A stretch of DNA of 64,000 nucleotides. Origin: Cristatella mucedo (taxonomy: Eukaryota; Bryozoa; Phylactolaemata; Cristatellidae). The notes beneath the pieces are model-generated. The model was not told the DNA's origin and did not search any database. It saw only the letters and a program-made list of their open reading frames with translations. The stretch is from NCBI GenBank assembly GCA_009760855.2, contig WPIO01000150.1, positions 859,501-923,500 of the forward strand, given 5' to 3'. Position numbers and translations under genes: made by a program. Shown in pieces: positions 23,720 to 34,912 of the stretch. Positions within the stretch are counted from its first letter, which is position 1. Each line of letters starts with the position of its first letter.

Positions 23720-26380
23720 GCTACCGAAGCATGTAGCATTCCCATAGCCGGTCACCGTTGCAGTCTATTGTTTCGACTAAACAGCAAATGAGTTGTAAGG
23801 TTATATTTAAATGCAATTCGATGAGGGAAACCTCCCACAAACCCACCCCATGTATGCAACTGGCTGACAAGAGGTTTCATCAATGCAGTTTGGCGTACAG
23901 TACAAGCACGCACGCACAGAGACACAAACACGCAGAGACGGCCACGGCTGTGCAAAAAACATGTCAAGTTGAACAGAAGTTTGTAAACGTAAAGTGCATG
24001 CAAAGTATATGTAAAGTGCCTAGAAACCTAGAAATAGATTTAACTCTCATATGACAATATATAAATGCTATCTTGTCATTTTTACTATTATTATTTTTAT
24101 CGAATCTCCAGTTCCAGAGCACTGCATACGTTCGGCTTACTATAACACATCGCACGACTATTAAAGCGACTCGGTCATAAAACTGGTCACTTCAGAATTC
24201 ACCAATTCCTTTTTATTGGCAGATCGCTTCTCTCTCACCAGCAGAATGCACTGCCACCTGCACTGTACCTCACGTAGTTCCCATTGCTAATGGTTGTCAT
24301 GCAGGAGATTAGCAAGGAGTATCCTAGGCCACTCTCGAACCAACCAGTGGTTTCAGCAGCCACGATGAAGCAGTTGAAATCACTATTTGCAGCCACCTTT
24401 GCTACCAACAGTGCCTAATTCAATAAATCCATGCTAACAGGTGCACCGGCAGTTGCACTTGCAGGCCAACCTGTAAGCCTTTACTTCCACCCCAATACCA
24501 GCAGCAGAAGGCAGTGGGAAATGAGTTCACCCAATCTCACACATAACACAGACAGTGCCGCCATTTTCCACGGTGTGAGTGGGTGAGGGGGTTGCTACCA
24601 AGTTACTTACGACTGCAGGCTCCTTAAATTATTTTCCAAGATCGGGGAAACATTTGGCTGGCCTCATGAAGCGCTCTGATTTAAAGTTCAATATTTTTGG
24701 ATGCAGTGAAACGTTAAGCTATCCCACGAAACTGTACCATAGGATAGCAAACCAAAATGAGCCCCACAATTTGAAACGAACAGTAGGCAATAGTTGAAAT
24801 AATGCCAATAGCCCCTTAGAAAACTAAACCTTCTAGCTAAATTAGCTATGCCAGAAAGGAAGCGTAAGAACTGATTAGTGATAATAGCATACACTACAGC
24901 AGTACACATAAGCAAGTAACAGACAATTCAAATGGCCAGAGTTAATAATGTGTGTGAGCTGCATGTGGGTTTCTGTTTTGCTTTAAGTGCCAAGTCAGAG
25001 GATTGCAAGACACGAGTCTGTGGAGAGTTCGATGTGTTAGATGCAGGACATTGAAGAAACTACTGTCCCAATTGCTCAATAATGAGGAAAAAATGTGGCC
25101 CATGCTACCTTCATGTTGCCACCCTTCGTTGCCACTCTTACCGTTGGGCGTCTTTTCGTTAACTGCACACGGGCCATGAACCCCATCTATAAAGCAGTAA
25201 AAAGCATTTGCAATTACTCTTGCGAGCCAGCCACATAATCAGCGACATTCTTAAAAGCATATACAGACCCTTTCGCGAACGATGTGCAAATAGTCGTTCA
25301 CCGTACACACCCTACCTTGAAATGTTCAGAACGCACACTCCAAAAATGCAGCAAAATAAAGCAGACAACAATCAAGGTAGTTCCAAAATCGCACCTTTCC
25401 TGCTAACTTGCTAGGTCGACAACTGACGAGCTACGCCAAGTTTGACGTACAGAGCAGCATCACACCTGGTATGGACACCTATTCTGAAAATTAAGGGTGC
25501 ATTCATGCTACTTTTAAGTTAGCTAATGTACGCCCTTAAAGACGACAAACCGTTGGCAGCACAAGGAAACATTTCATGTAAAAGCAAAACCGTCAGCACT
25601 CTGGCTAGTTGCTTGACAAGAGCCCAAAAAGAGCTGGAATTATTCTGGATAGTTCACGTAGGCATTACATACAAGTAAGCCTAGTGCAGGTCAACAAGTT
25701 ACCTCCTGCTAGTCGAAGCAAGCAGATGTCTACCTAATTAAGCAGGGATTCGTCTAGGTCAGCAGCCCGATGAAGAACATATTCCTCCTACACCTACGCT
25801 CTACGATGGACAGCCATCTGGGACCTACACCCAAGTGATCAACAGAACCCCTTGCAGCTGCCACAACAAGACGGTGATGCCTGATGTATCTCACGACAGC
25901 TTAATGTTATGCTCATGAGAAGCTATGCACAACTGATGCAGCACAGCATAGAACTCGCAGAATAGTGCTCTAAACAGACAAAATCTCTTTATTAACAAGG
26001 CTCGCAGCACTTTACTATTGACTTAAGCAGTGAGGGACTGCTAAACCGAATAAATCGTATTCAGACTGAGCCGCCAGCTAGCTTCTGGTCCGTGCAATGA
26101 ACACCAAAGCGACGATGGCCGTAATGTGAAGGCTCGTTGAGATAATCAAATAATGCTGCTGCGTCTGCTTCTGGGCTATTTGCACCCATTAGTGACCGGT
26201 AGTCTATGTTAGCTTCATCGAATGTGCTCTGTTTCTCAAATAATAAATTAACAACAATATTTGCTGCTTCGGATTCGAGACTAAATGGGCTTAGAAAAAA
26301 GCAGCATGTGAGACCAAAACGCTCACATAAGCGAGCACACCAAGGAAAATTTACACGGGCCTAGCTAATCCTTTGAGGAA
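23720..26380. other. Intergenic desert
   Basis: No supported gene. A LINE-tail fragment (TATGTAAAGTGCCTAGAAAC) lies at about 24006-24060. Small frames show no motif. Confidence 0.5.
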
Positions 26381-26384
26381 CACG

Positions 26385-26645
26385 TGTGCTTTTAGCTTCA
26401 GTTTAAATGTCGTCAAATAAGGGGATGTTGTGACGTCAGCCGGAAGAGAGCTCCAAGCTTTGGGAGCATACGAACCAAAGGCACGGTCTCAAAAGGATAT
26501 CAAGCTCGATCGAGGCACGGCTACACGATTTGAGTCAGAACAGCAGGTGGTACGATGACTAACATGATGGAGGAGTATTTCTGATATGTAGGCTGGAGCA
26601 AGAGAACAGAGGAACCTATGGAACCTATACGTGGGTGACAAAACC
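26385..26645 (-). mobile_element. L2/CR1-like LINE fragment
   Basis: Antisense matches to the C-terminal region: CAGTTTAAATGTCGTCAAAT, AAGCTTTGGGAGCATACGAA and ACAGCAGGTGGTACGATGAC. Older than the 21.4 kb copy; frames are destroyed and the 3' tail is absent. Confidence 0.75.
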
Positions 26646-27285
26646 TAGGAAGCTTTCGGCATCATGATAATGAAATGTGATAGCCACCTCTATTTTTTGA
26701 GGGCGGGGTGGTGAAATTTTGAACTGGCAGCAGTTAATTCAGCAGGCAAAAGCCTATGTGAAGGTAATCCTAAAGAAACTGCCAAGGTGACAAAAAAGCA
26801 TTAGGAAAATCGCGAGCTCAAAGATCCTGATGGTCACAACAAACTTCTATCAAACAGTGAATGCGATCTGAGAAAAACACAAGCAGTGCGATTGTCCTAC
26901 CGACAGACTGGCTTGTGTCCCTCAAGTCTCCGTATACGGTGTTCAGCTTCCTGAGCAGCAGGTCTCTGCAGTCGGCAGTCAGTCTAACAAAGCATGACCA
27001 ATATTAACCAGAATAATAGTCTCCGGGATGTACTGTAGCTCGTGAGCACACACTGCCAAGTGAAAGCTATCTGCAATCGCCAGCATAGCAAGCAGCGCAC
27101 AATCGTGGGCTCACAAACACATACAAGCACACAGAGTAGTGCACATGCAAATGTTCGAATGTACCAAATTTCTTAATGCATCATAAGATTTTTAACACTT
27201 AAGCCACATCTGTCAGAAGTGTATCCATAACACAACTGCGTGGACTTTGTAGGATCTGCTCTACGGCTCGTTCACTGTAATATAC

Positions 27286-27447
27286 TTAGCTGACTCAACA
27301 GCCTCATTTATATAGTAGCAGAAGAGCCTTTACGGCTATCATTGCTGCTTGCAGTAGGCCATAAAGTATCGTCTACTGCAGAACTCGAACCTACGAACCG
27401 GGTCGTGAGGGGCAAGTACCTTACTTCCTGGGCTAAGACCCAGTATA
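27286..27447 (-). mobile_element. SINE-A copy
   Basis: The plus strand shows AGCTGACTCAACAGCCTCAT, ATAGTAGCAGAAGAGCC, TATCATTGCTGCTTGCAGTAGG, the B box in antisense (CAGAACTCGAACCTACGAAC) and GGGCTAAGACCCAG. Full-length, antisense. Confidence 0.85.
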
Positions 27448-27449
27448 GC

Positions 27450-28290
27450 CAAATAATACGGTATATTTGGTATCTGCCAAGATTGCTGAGGCTAAAAGCC
27501 GGCGGTGGCACTTCAGCAACCTCTACAGTCTAAGAGGAGAGTAACAGGAAACTGCAGTACAGTAGCGAGTAGCCAACCCACACAACTACATCCAAATCGA
27601 TCCGATCAGAAAGAGACTAAGTTAGCACACCAATGCAAAGACTTTACTCTGATGGCTCTATCACGGAGACAGCTCAGCGTAATGCTACCATCTGCAAGCA
27701 TTTAATCGAGGCCAACCTTGGTGGATCACGATAAGCATATAGTAATTGAATGATTCGGGACTCCAGATCACATAAAGAGCAGAACTATTTTCAGTCCGGC
27801 CAACCGGAGAACTATGTCCAGGTACACAGTCATAGACTTGTTAAAGAAAGTATGGTTATTTGGAGCTACTGCAATATTCTAACTAGATGCACATAATAAT
27901 TGATAGTCTACAAACAAAATGGATTACATTGTAAACTCCGGCTACTGCAGATACAAAAGTTAACATACTGTAGACACGTAAGCACTGGCACATTTCGCGG
28001 GGACAGTTTTGAAACGTCCATAGGCTCAACTCTAACGAGAAAAGACCCAAAATGCTCATGCATATCCGAAAGAGACTCCAACCAACGGTTCGATGCACGA
28101 TGGAGTATGGATCAGGCAGCCACCTTGCTCGACAAAACAGAATTGATTTTTCCATCCATGATGTGTGATCCAGCTAGCAGTGCCCAATGGCAGCACACGG
28201 CAGCTCTGGCCAAATTTGTTCAGCAGGCTGCCAGCTCTCACAGCCCTACCTGAGCTAGTAATGCAAGGCCAGCTTACTTTGTTCTAAAAT
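27450..28290. other. Unassigned intergenic DNA
   Basis: A plus-strand frame at 27900-28253 (117 aa) overlaps a minus-strand frame of similar length. Neither has a recognisable motif or convincing splice borders. Confidence 0.4.
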
Positions 28291-28294
28291 AGTT

Positions 28295-29372
28295 CATTTC
28301 TATAGTGCCCTAAAAGAACTTACGGGGAAAGTTAAGAAAATACCTATAGCATTCGTCCGACAAACGAATATGTGTTTATGGTACCTTTCGAAAGACAAAT
28401 ATATTAGAACTGGAATTGGAAGTTCTGACGACTTCCACGTGAAAGAAAAATCGGTTATGCCAACCTCGTCTAACCCAGATGTAAACCGAAAGCAACAAAT
28501 CTTCAAATAAAAAAATTACCAATCTCTGCATCATATACGACTAGTATCCCAACTTGTCGAATCTTGGTAGATTGCTATAGATGCTTGAAGCTTGTTGAGG
28601 TGCATACTTGTGACTTTTATACAGCTTCATTTCTATGGTTAGTTGGTAAATTAAATAACTCAACTAATATTTCACGTATCGGAGTGAAATTTGAAATGTG
28701 AGTTCAGCTCTGCTTGTTTGACCCTCTTTATTATTTTTTATTTCGGTTTGATACAATTGGTTCTATATGTCCACGATTACGGAAAATAAAGCTCCAGGAC
28801 GTTTGATGACGTATACAGCCAATTGTATCAAACCGAAATCAAAATACCAAGACTAGGGTCAAACAAGCAGAGCTGAACTCACATTTCAAATTTCATTCCG
28901 ATATGTGAAATATCAGTCGAGTTATTTAATTTAAAAGGCACCAACCAACCCTGAAAATGAAGCTGTATAAAAGTCACAAGTATGCACCTCAACAAGCTTC
29001 AAACATATATCGCGATCTACCAAGATTCGACAAGTTGGGATACAAGTCGCATATGATGCAGAGACCGGTGAATTTTTTATTTGTAGATTTGTTGCTTCCA
29101 CTCTACATCCGGGTTGTTGGCATAACCGATTTTTCTTTCATGTGGAAGTCGTCAGAACTTCCGATCCCAGTTCAAACATATTTGTCTTTCGAAAGGTACC
29201 ATAAACACATATTTGATTGTAGGATACATTTTATAGGTATTTTCTTGACATTCCCCCTTAATCTCTATTCAGGCACTTCACATATGCCACGGGGTTCGAG
29301 CCCACGACCTCAGTCATCAAATACATTCACCTTGATCTTGGTCGAGGCAAGTACCTTAACCTCTGGGCCAGC
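28295..29372 (-). mobile_element. SINE-B split by a foldback element
   Basis: The SINE-B tail (TATAGTGCCCTAAAAGAACT) ends at about 28322 and resumes at 29258 with TTAATCTCTATTCAGGCAC, followed by the antisense B box (GGGTTCGAGCCCACGACCTC) and head. Joined, the halves reproduce the contiguous text seen in the SINE-B at 33.3 kb (GAGAACTTAATCTCTATT). The interruption is therefore an insertion. Confidence 0.85.
28324..29257. mobile_element. Foldback (long inverted-repeat) element
   Basis: Two arms of about 437 bp (28324-28760 and 28819-29257) are inverted copies around a 58-bp loop. Matching landmarks include GTTTGATACAATTGG with CCAATTGTATCAAAC, GTGAGTTCAGCTCTGC with its complement, and TATGGTACCTTTCGAAAG with its complement. 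Outer ends are GGGGAAAGTTAAGAAAATAC and the complement of GGGGGAATGTCAAGAAAATAC. It sits at a TTAA site of a SINE-B (TTAC on the left, TTAA on the right). No transposase. TTAA targeting is typical of piggyBac-type elements, but the termini do not identify the family. Protein-like frames in the right arm are mirrored on the left. Confidence 0.9.
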
Positions 29373-29373
29373 A

Positions 29374-29446
29374 AATGTAAAGTGCCTAGAGAGAGAGATT
29401 GAGTTCTCTGAGGGCACTTTATCAAGAGCATTATTATTATTATTAT
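29374..29446 (+). repeat. LINE/SINE-B-type 3' tail fragment
   Basis: AATGTAAAGTGCCTAGAGAG, GAGTTCTCTGAGGGCACTTT and ATT repeats form a tail in sense orientation with no body of its own. Confidence 0.7.
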
Positions 29447-29460
29447 AAACCAGCACGGCG

Positions 29461-29473
29461 CTCTCTCTCTCTC

Positions 29474-29524
<51 letters not shown>

Positions 29525-29592
29525 ATGTATGTATATATATATACATATATATATATATGTATATATATACATACATGTATATATATCTGTTC
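29461..29592. repeat. (CT)n(TA)n(TG)n compound microsatellite
   Basis: A CT run, a long TA run, TGTG/TGTA units and more TA. Tyr/Ile-rich frames are artefacts. Confidence 0.97.
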
Positions 29593-29739
29593 TTTTGCTA
29601 TCATCATATCTCTGTTGCTGTATGTCTCTTTCTCAATCTTTAGAGCCTATCTTCCATCATAGGTTAGCAGTTGCGCTAAGTGAGAGCTACAGTTTACAGT
29701 TGAGCAAATCCAAGGGGAATGTGAGTTGGTGGACACATT

Positions 29740-30025
29740 GGCAGAGCAATGGGAGCCCCACCCCTCCACAGCAGGGTAGCCACCTGGTCGGCTCCTATTC
29801 CTGGGCCCCCTCCCCGACCACCACTAACGACGAAATTATGCCGTAATTCCAGTCGACGAGCAACGGCCGGGTTTGTGCCGAATAAGCACTGTGATTTTGG
29901 ACGATAACTTTTCATTTACTGCAGGTCTAGCCCAGCCTACATGAAAATCTTGCAGGTCTTACCCCCAACATAAAAACGCTGCAGGTCTTGCCCCATCCCA
30001 GATAAAAATCCTGGCACCACCACAC
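29740..30025 (+). repeat. Dispersed repeat D
   Basis: Contains GACGAAATTATGCCGTAATT, GTGCCGAATAAGCACTGTGA, three CAGGTCTTGCCC-like units and an end at ATAAAAATCCTGGCACCACC. Related copies are at 58.52-58.79 kb (sense) and 37.26-37.52 and 4.1-4.26 kb (antisense). No coding capacity; family unknown to me. Confidence 0.7.
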
Positions 30026-30029
30026 TGTG

Positions 30030-31380
30030 GACATACTGTATATATAGGCCGGCAACGGCACGACAGCAATGCTTAGACTCATAGCCAGGGATTTGAACAG
30101 TGAAGGCACCTGAAAGGCATTGGAAGCTGCCCAAAAAACATTCTCTGGAGCAAATATAACAATACGGGTCGTCCAGCATAAGAGACGGTCCTCTAACAAC
30201 GAGTGGGCCGAAGCAGAACGAATAGTCCCCCCCCCCCTGGGCACAGAGGCCATGCTGAGCGGCCTACACTCGAGCAACTTCCTGGATAGGCCCGGGTTTA
30301 CAGGAATGCCGGTTCTAGCTGGAAGCCCAGTTTCCACTAGCAGTGGCTGCCAGCAACACATTCAGTATGCTGGTAGACTCGTCACTACTCTCGAGGCCCA
30401 CTAAATAAACGCTAGACTAGGCTAGGTTGGGTCATCGACTACATTCCTTTGCACTTTCTTACAAACTGTGAGGCTTGATGTCTATTCGTGGCCTGCTATG
30501 CGTTTTTATGGACCATCATACTTAGTAAGTGCACTAGTTCCTCCTGTGTCATCCCGGGAATCATCAGCTGCACGTCTAAAACGAGGACACTTGACGAGAG
30601 GCCAAAGCAGTAGCCACCCGAGGTGTGGCACGCTTACAATGGTGCAGGGCAGGCCCTACCTCCGTGCAGCTTGCTTTTGTTGCAAAGAAAAGATAAAAGA
30701 AAGAACACACGCGTCGTAAGCCTCCGAGGGCTGCAGCGATGGCCTCGGCATGGTCAACACCTTAGCCGGGGCGACGAGGACAATTGGTGGTTTGGTTTTG
30801 AGATCATGCTGGAGTCGCCAGCCTGACGATCGCCAGAAGACCAACGCCAGACCTGTGTGCAAGTGAACTGTGAGTGAACAGTGAGAGAAGTGTGCAAGTG
30901 AGCGTGCGGCCGGCACCATCACGAATCTAGTGGCATACCAGCAGCCTGGGTGCGGCTACGGCTGCACCTGACGGACGTCTCGGGGAAAGGCAGCTGGAAT
31001 ACACTATTTATTGACAGAATGTTTTAGCATGTTCTTAGAGCTAGAAACCAGGAAAGGCATCGCCCACGTAAAGCAGAAGAACCCCACAAAAGATTCGAAT
31101 TCACGAGCTGAACTGACTTTGGGTGTTATTCCCAAGAAAGCAATCCTTCTTATAATGCCGACGTCTAATTCGGCATATGCATATTCTGTTGAAGGGCTTG
31201 ATACCAAACACATCGCTCATGCCGGATATCGACAGATGCCGTACCGGATCTATTGCTGCCGAGCCTTTTGCACCAGCAGTTCTCTCTGATGCATAACAGC
31301 CTTTGATTGCTGCTGCTGCAATAATGCTTGGTGGCAGATGAGGGCTCGGCCGATCTGCTCCCCAGCAAGGCCTAGAAGTT
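30030..31380. other. Unassigned intergenic DNA
   Basis: GC-richer segments at 30.6-30.98 kb give overlapping frames with no recognisable domain. Confidence 0.4.
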
Positions 31381-31399
31381 AGTGCCACAGAGTCTGGGC

Positions 31400-31745
31400 C
31401 GAGAGGTGTGCCACGACTTGTCTCCTTTGATGAACGAGCATGAATGGCTGGGGGTTGATCAACTGATACAGAGCAAAGTTGTTCCCTTGGCCAACAAGGC
31501 CCGCCACGGCCTGGCTCCTTCGTACTTAGCTGAACTGCTGCACCAGTTTCAGCCTACTCGTGGCCTCAGGTCATTTATAGACAATAATTTAGCTGTTCCG
31601 TTCCTCCACTTAAAGACCGTTGGCAACAGAAGCTTTCGCTCTGCAGGTCCTATACTGTGGAACTCGCCTCCACAATTCTAACTCAACGACATCAACTCTC
31701 CTGCTGCCGACTGTTGCGCATCCTTTCCAGCCGTCGTGAGCTATA
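31400..31745 (+). pseudogene. Non-LTR retrotransposon C-terminal remnant, distinct lineage
   Basis: The frame 31382-31681 reads NKARHGLAPSYLAELLHQF, then RSFIDNNLAVPF and VGNRSFRSAGPILWNS. This matches the block ending L2/CR1-like polyproteins (APxYLxxL...FxxAAPxxWNxLP) but differs clearly from the dominant family in this window (LPPAYLSDILPHQ). The frame stops at QF and no tail is visible. Confidence 0.75.
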
Positions 31746-32404
31746 GAAACCTCTCTGTATAATGTATTGCATTGCATTCATTCACCTCTGCATAAGCACA
31801 AAAATGCTGAGAGACGGGCATGCAGAATTTCTCAGTGCCAAGAGCCAGCAAATTTTCTCACAGTTGCAAAGCCACAGCAGACAAACGCTATTGTGATGTT
31901 TCTGCCACACGGCTCTGTCGACTGCAAACAACGATGCAGTGACTTAAATAGTCTGAAAAGCAGGGTCGCGCCAAGGATGGTGAGGCGATCAGATGCTGGC
32001 TGAGAAGCAAGCAGGTGGTGCCACACCACCATCCATGCTGCTGCGTAAATTAAGGCAGTAAACCGACCCACATGACGACCATCGTCCATACTGCCACCTC
32101 TAGCAGCTTAGGCCCAAGCGCCTACGTGATCGGTCGCCCGCTGAGCAGTCAGTCAAGTCTGCTAGAGATTTTACGGAAAGATTACCGCCCATGGCGATGC
32201 CACATGCTAGATCCAGTACAGCTCAAAGATGCGCAAGTGAAGCGCATGCACTTTTTCGTAGCTACAGGGCCAGGTGGCTCGTTAAAATGACAACGTGACT
32301 CGAAAGCCGATGCTTTCAGGACCAGAGCATTGCCACTCGAGCGACATTCTGCCGAGCATAGCTCAGCAGGCAGTCGATGTAAACGTCAGCTCAGACCTTG
32401 AGCA

Positions 32405-32600
32405 GTGAGCCGTGATGGCACACTAAATAAGGCGGTTGCTTTCACGACCTCGGGACCGAGGTCGTGGGTTCGATTCCTGCAGTGGGCGATTCTGTATCGC
32501 CACTGCAAGCGGTGGTGATAGCCGTAAAGGCTCTTCTGTCGCTATACAAAAAGACGCTGTTTAATTAGCTAGGATTTATTTATTTTATTTTAGTAACCAC
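32405..32600 (+). mobile_element. SINE-A, best copy
   Basis: Sense order: GAGCCGTGATGGCACACTAA head, GACCTCGGGACCGAGGTCGT, B box GGGTTCGATTCCTGCAG, GGGCGATTCTGTATCGCCAC, GCAAGCGGTGGTGATAGCCG, AAGGCTCTTCTGTCGCTATA and a TTTATTTATTTTATTT end. The head is tRNA-like, with RNA polymerase III A- and B-box candidates. It is not a functional tRNA: no cloverleaf could be drawn. Confidence 0.9.
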
Positions 32601-32688
32601 AAGAGACGCACCGCATCAAGTATACACCAGCCGGCAGAAGTCGGCCGAAACCCCAGCAGCAGCAGCAGCAGCAGCAGCGCCCGCGTAC

Positions 32689-32842
32689 CTGCCGCAGCGT
32701 TCGGAGGCCATCACTTGCACAATGCAATGCCTGCATGACGGCAGTCTCCTCTCGGGCGGCAAGCTGCAGTCGTGCGCCACCTTCCAGTGATAGGCTAGAA
32801 ACTGGTCCATGACTGCGTTTGGCGGTGACATGCGATAGCGTA
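32689..32842 (-). CDS. Candidate internal exon, unknown gene
   Basis: A good acceptor (TTTGCCGTTGCAG) and donor (CGGCAG|GTACGC) bound 154 nt on the minus strand. With one leading base the frame is open for 51 codons: it includes SLEGGARLQLAAREET and VMQALHCASDGLRTLRQ, helical in character. A second open frame contains VMDQFLAYHWKVAHDC, so the reading frame is not certain. No domain recognised and no partner exons located. It lies just past a SINE-A. Confidence 0.35.
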
Positions 32843-33296
32843 CTGCAACGGCAAAGCGGGACCCCAAGACATGGCGGCATCCGTCACACACCGCTGAGGG
32901 CTGCTGCCGAGCTGCTGAGGTCGTAGTGAAGTCAACGCATGGCGATGGGCGCAGCGATGACCACTGCTTTTAGCCATACCGATAATACTGCAGTCATACA
33001 TACTAGAGGAGGCATGAACCACTGTCGTAATCACCACTACTGTCCATTCCCCTGAGAAGTGGGCAAAACACGAAACCGGCTCTAACTAGTACACCACCTT
33101 TTTGCTAGAACAATGGCCTTTGGTGTTTCTGCTCCGTGGGCTAGCATGAGGCCCTAGCATGTCCGGTCATCAACCGGATGCCAAACGAAGGTCGAAGGTC
33201 GCAGCCCGAAGTTACATGAAAGCCATAACGATACCATTTTATCGTTACCTGTATCCCAAATGCCATCAAGTCGAGTTTAATATATATTAAAAAAAT

Positions 33297-33442
33297 ATAA
33301 ATATTATTTTTGTATAGCACCCCAAGAGAACTTAATCTCTATTCAGGCGCTTTACATACGCCTCGGGGCTCGAGCCCACGACCTCAGCCAGACCTTGGTC
33401 TGAGCAGCACCTTAACCGCTGGACCAAACCAGCTCGTTAGCA
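33297..33442 (-). mobile_element. SINE-B, well-preserved copy
   Basis: Plus-strand text GTATAGCACCCCAAGAGAAC, TTAATCTCTATTCAGGCGC, GGGGCTCGAGCCCACGACCT and CACCTTAACCGCTGGACCAA gives the complete family in antisense. It serves as the reference for the interrupted copy at 28.3/29.3 kb. Confidence 0.88.
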
Positions 33443-33819
33443 CAGCAATTCAGAGCATATTGTTACGTGATTATTGCACCTTGAGCGGGCGATCCACAAG
33501 CACACTTTGATAAGATTGGCCATCGGAGTTATAGCATACCTGATGACTAAGCTAGCATGCTCCACATCAATGCTTGAGGGACAGCACCGGACGGCTCGAG
33601 ACAATGCTGAAAATACCGAATATGTGCCCCTTGCCTCTTGTTTGCTTTGAGTGTGCTTTTTGTGGAGTCCCAATTCACGGACTTTGGCTGTAGCAGCAGC
33701 ATCTAAATTATCGAGCGTTTACAATCACCTAATTATCCATAGCTCTGTCATATGGGTCTTCTTAACAATCCGGTTAGTGTTTACTCATAACAGCAACTTG
33801 TATAATTTCTAGGTGCGCA

Positions 33820-34660
33820 TCTTCTTCCTCTGGTTATTGGCTATGGTGCAGTTCCTCTGCTAGTTCTGCTCGATCTCTCTGCAGTTTTTGATACTGCTGT
33901 TTACCAAACCCTTCTTCAGCAAATGTTGTCTCGCCTAAGCATATCACACACTACATTTCACTAGTTTAGGTCTTATCTCAGTGGGATAATTCAGACAGAA
34001 TATATCAAATCGAAAACAATCATTCAGTGAGTATTTACTGTATGGGATGACCCAAGATCCGTTAAAGATAAACCCCCTTTTTTTTTACAGCTTATACCCT
34101 CCTTCTGGCCGATGCTTTCATAATGCAAAATCTGGGCTTTAATTCTTATGCAGACGACACGCAGCACAGTCCTTGTGCATTGATACTGCATTGCAGCATC
34201 TCAGCTCCTAGCAGCATGTATTGCTCAGATTCGCACTTGGATGGCAGCAAGCTTTCCGAAATGAAATGACAAAAAACTAACTAATTATGAGCAAACCACG
34301 GGTTACTCTGCAACTAGAAGGCTTAAATCTCTAAATTGGCTCGACTATCATATCTCCTGTAGCCTCTGCCCAGGATCCTGGTGTTCTCTTCCAAAATAAC
34401 TTACTAGCTGATGGGCAAATCAGCGCCACGGTCAAGTGTGCCTACTCTTGCCTATGTAAGACTTGAAAAATCAGGCTTGCTTGAATAAGGATACCACAAC
34501 CCAGTTGGTCCATGCATTTTCTGTGCCTCACTACTTGTAGGTCTTCCTGCCATTGCAATAACACTTTCAGTTGGTGCCGAATTCTGCAGCTAGGCTTATC
34601 TGTCGTACACGTCGCAATGCAGGCTGTCCTTCAAGAAGAATACAGAGCTCTAGCAGAGAA
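33820..34660 (+). pseudogene. Decayed LINE with reverse transcriptase core remnants
   Basis: Reverse transcriptase motifs survive in several frames: LLVLLDLSAVFDTAVYQTLL near 33860-33920, the catalytic-box remnant NSYADDTQH near 34143-34170, then a thumb-like VASAQDPGVLFQNN near 34360, ending at the ILQLGLS equivalent of NSAARLV near 34590. Multiple stops and frameshifts separate them. It is the only copy in the window retaining the YADD box. Confidence 0.8.
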
Positions 34661-34744
34661 GCAAGGCGAGAGTTTCCACCAGGAAACTACTAGACTTCGA
34701 ACGCTGCTACCAAGCATAGTATAACAAGAACATAAGAAAGGTAA

Positions 34745-34912
34745 AGATGAGCTGATTTAACAGCCTCATTAATATAGCAGCAGAAGAGCATTAATAGTTA
34801 TCACCACTGCTTACGATGGGTGGGCAACAAAGGATTTCCAGCAGGAGGACTCGAACCCACGACCTGGGTCGTGAAGTGTGAGAACCTTACCCTTAGGCTG
34901 AGATCCAGGTGA
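34745..34912 (-). mobile_element. SINE-A copy
   Basis: The plus strand shows GAGCTGATTTAACAGCCTCA, ATAGCAGCAGAAGAGCATT, the antisense B box (AGGACTCGAACCCACGACCT) and GGCTGAGATCCAGG. Confidence 0.85.

Noticed and set aside
28957-29448. 163-residue plus-strand open frame
   Set aside because: It lies in the right arm of the foldback element and runs on into the SINE. The same sequence occurs inverted in the left arm, and no domain is present.
32405-32520. tRNA gene suggested by GGTTCGATTCC
   Set aside because: The B box belongs to the SINE-A head. No complete cloverleaf could be drawn, and the same head recurs in many copies.
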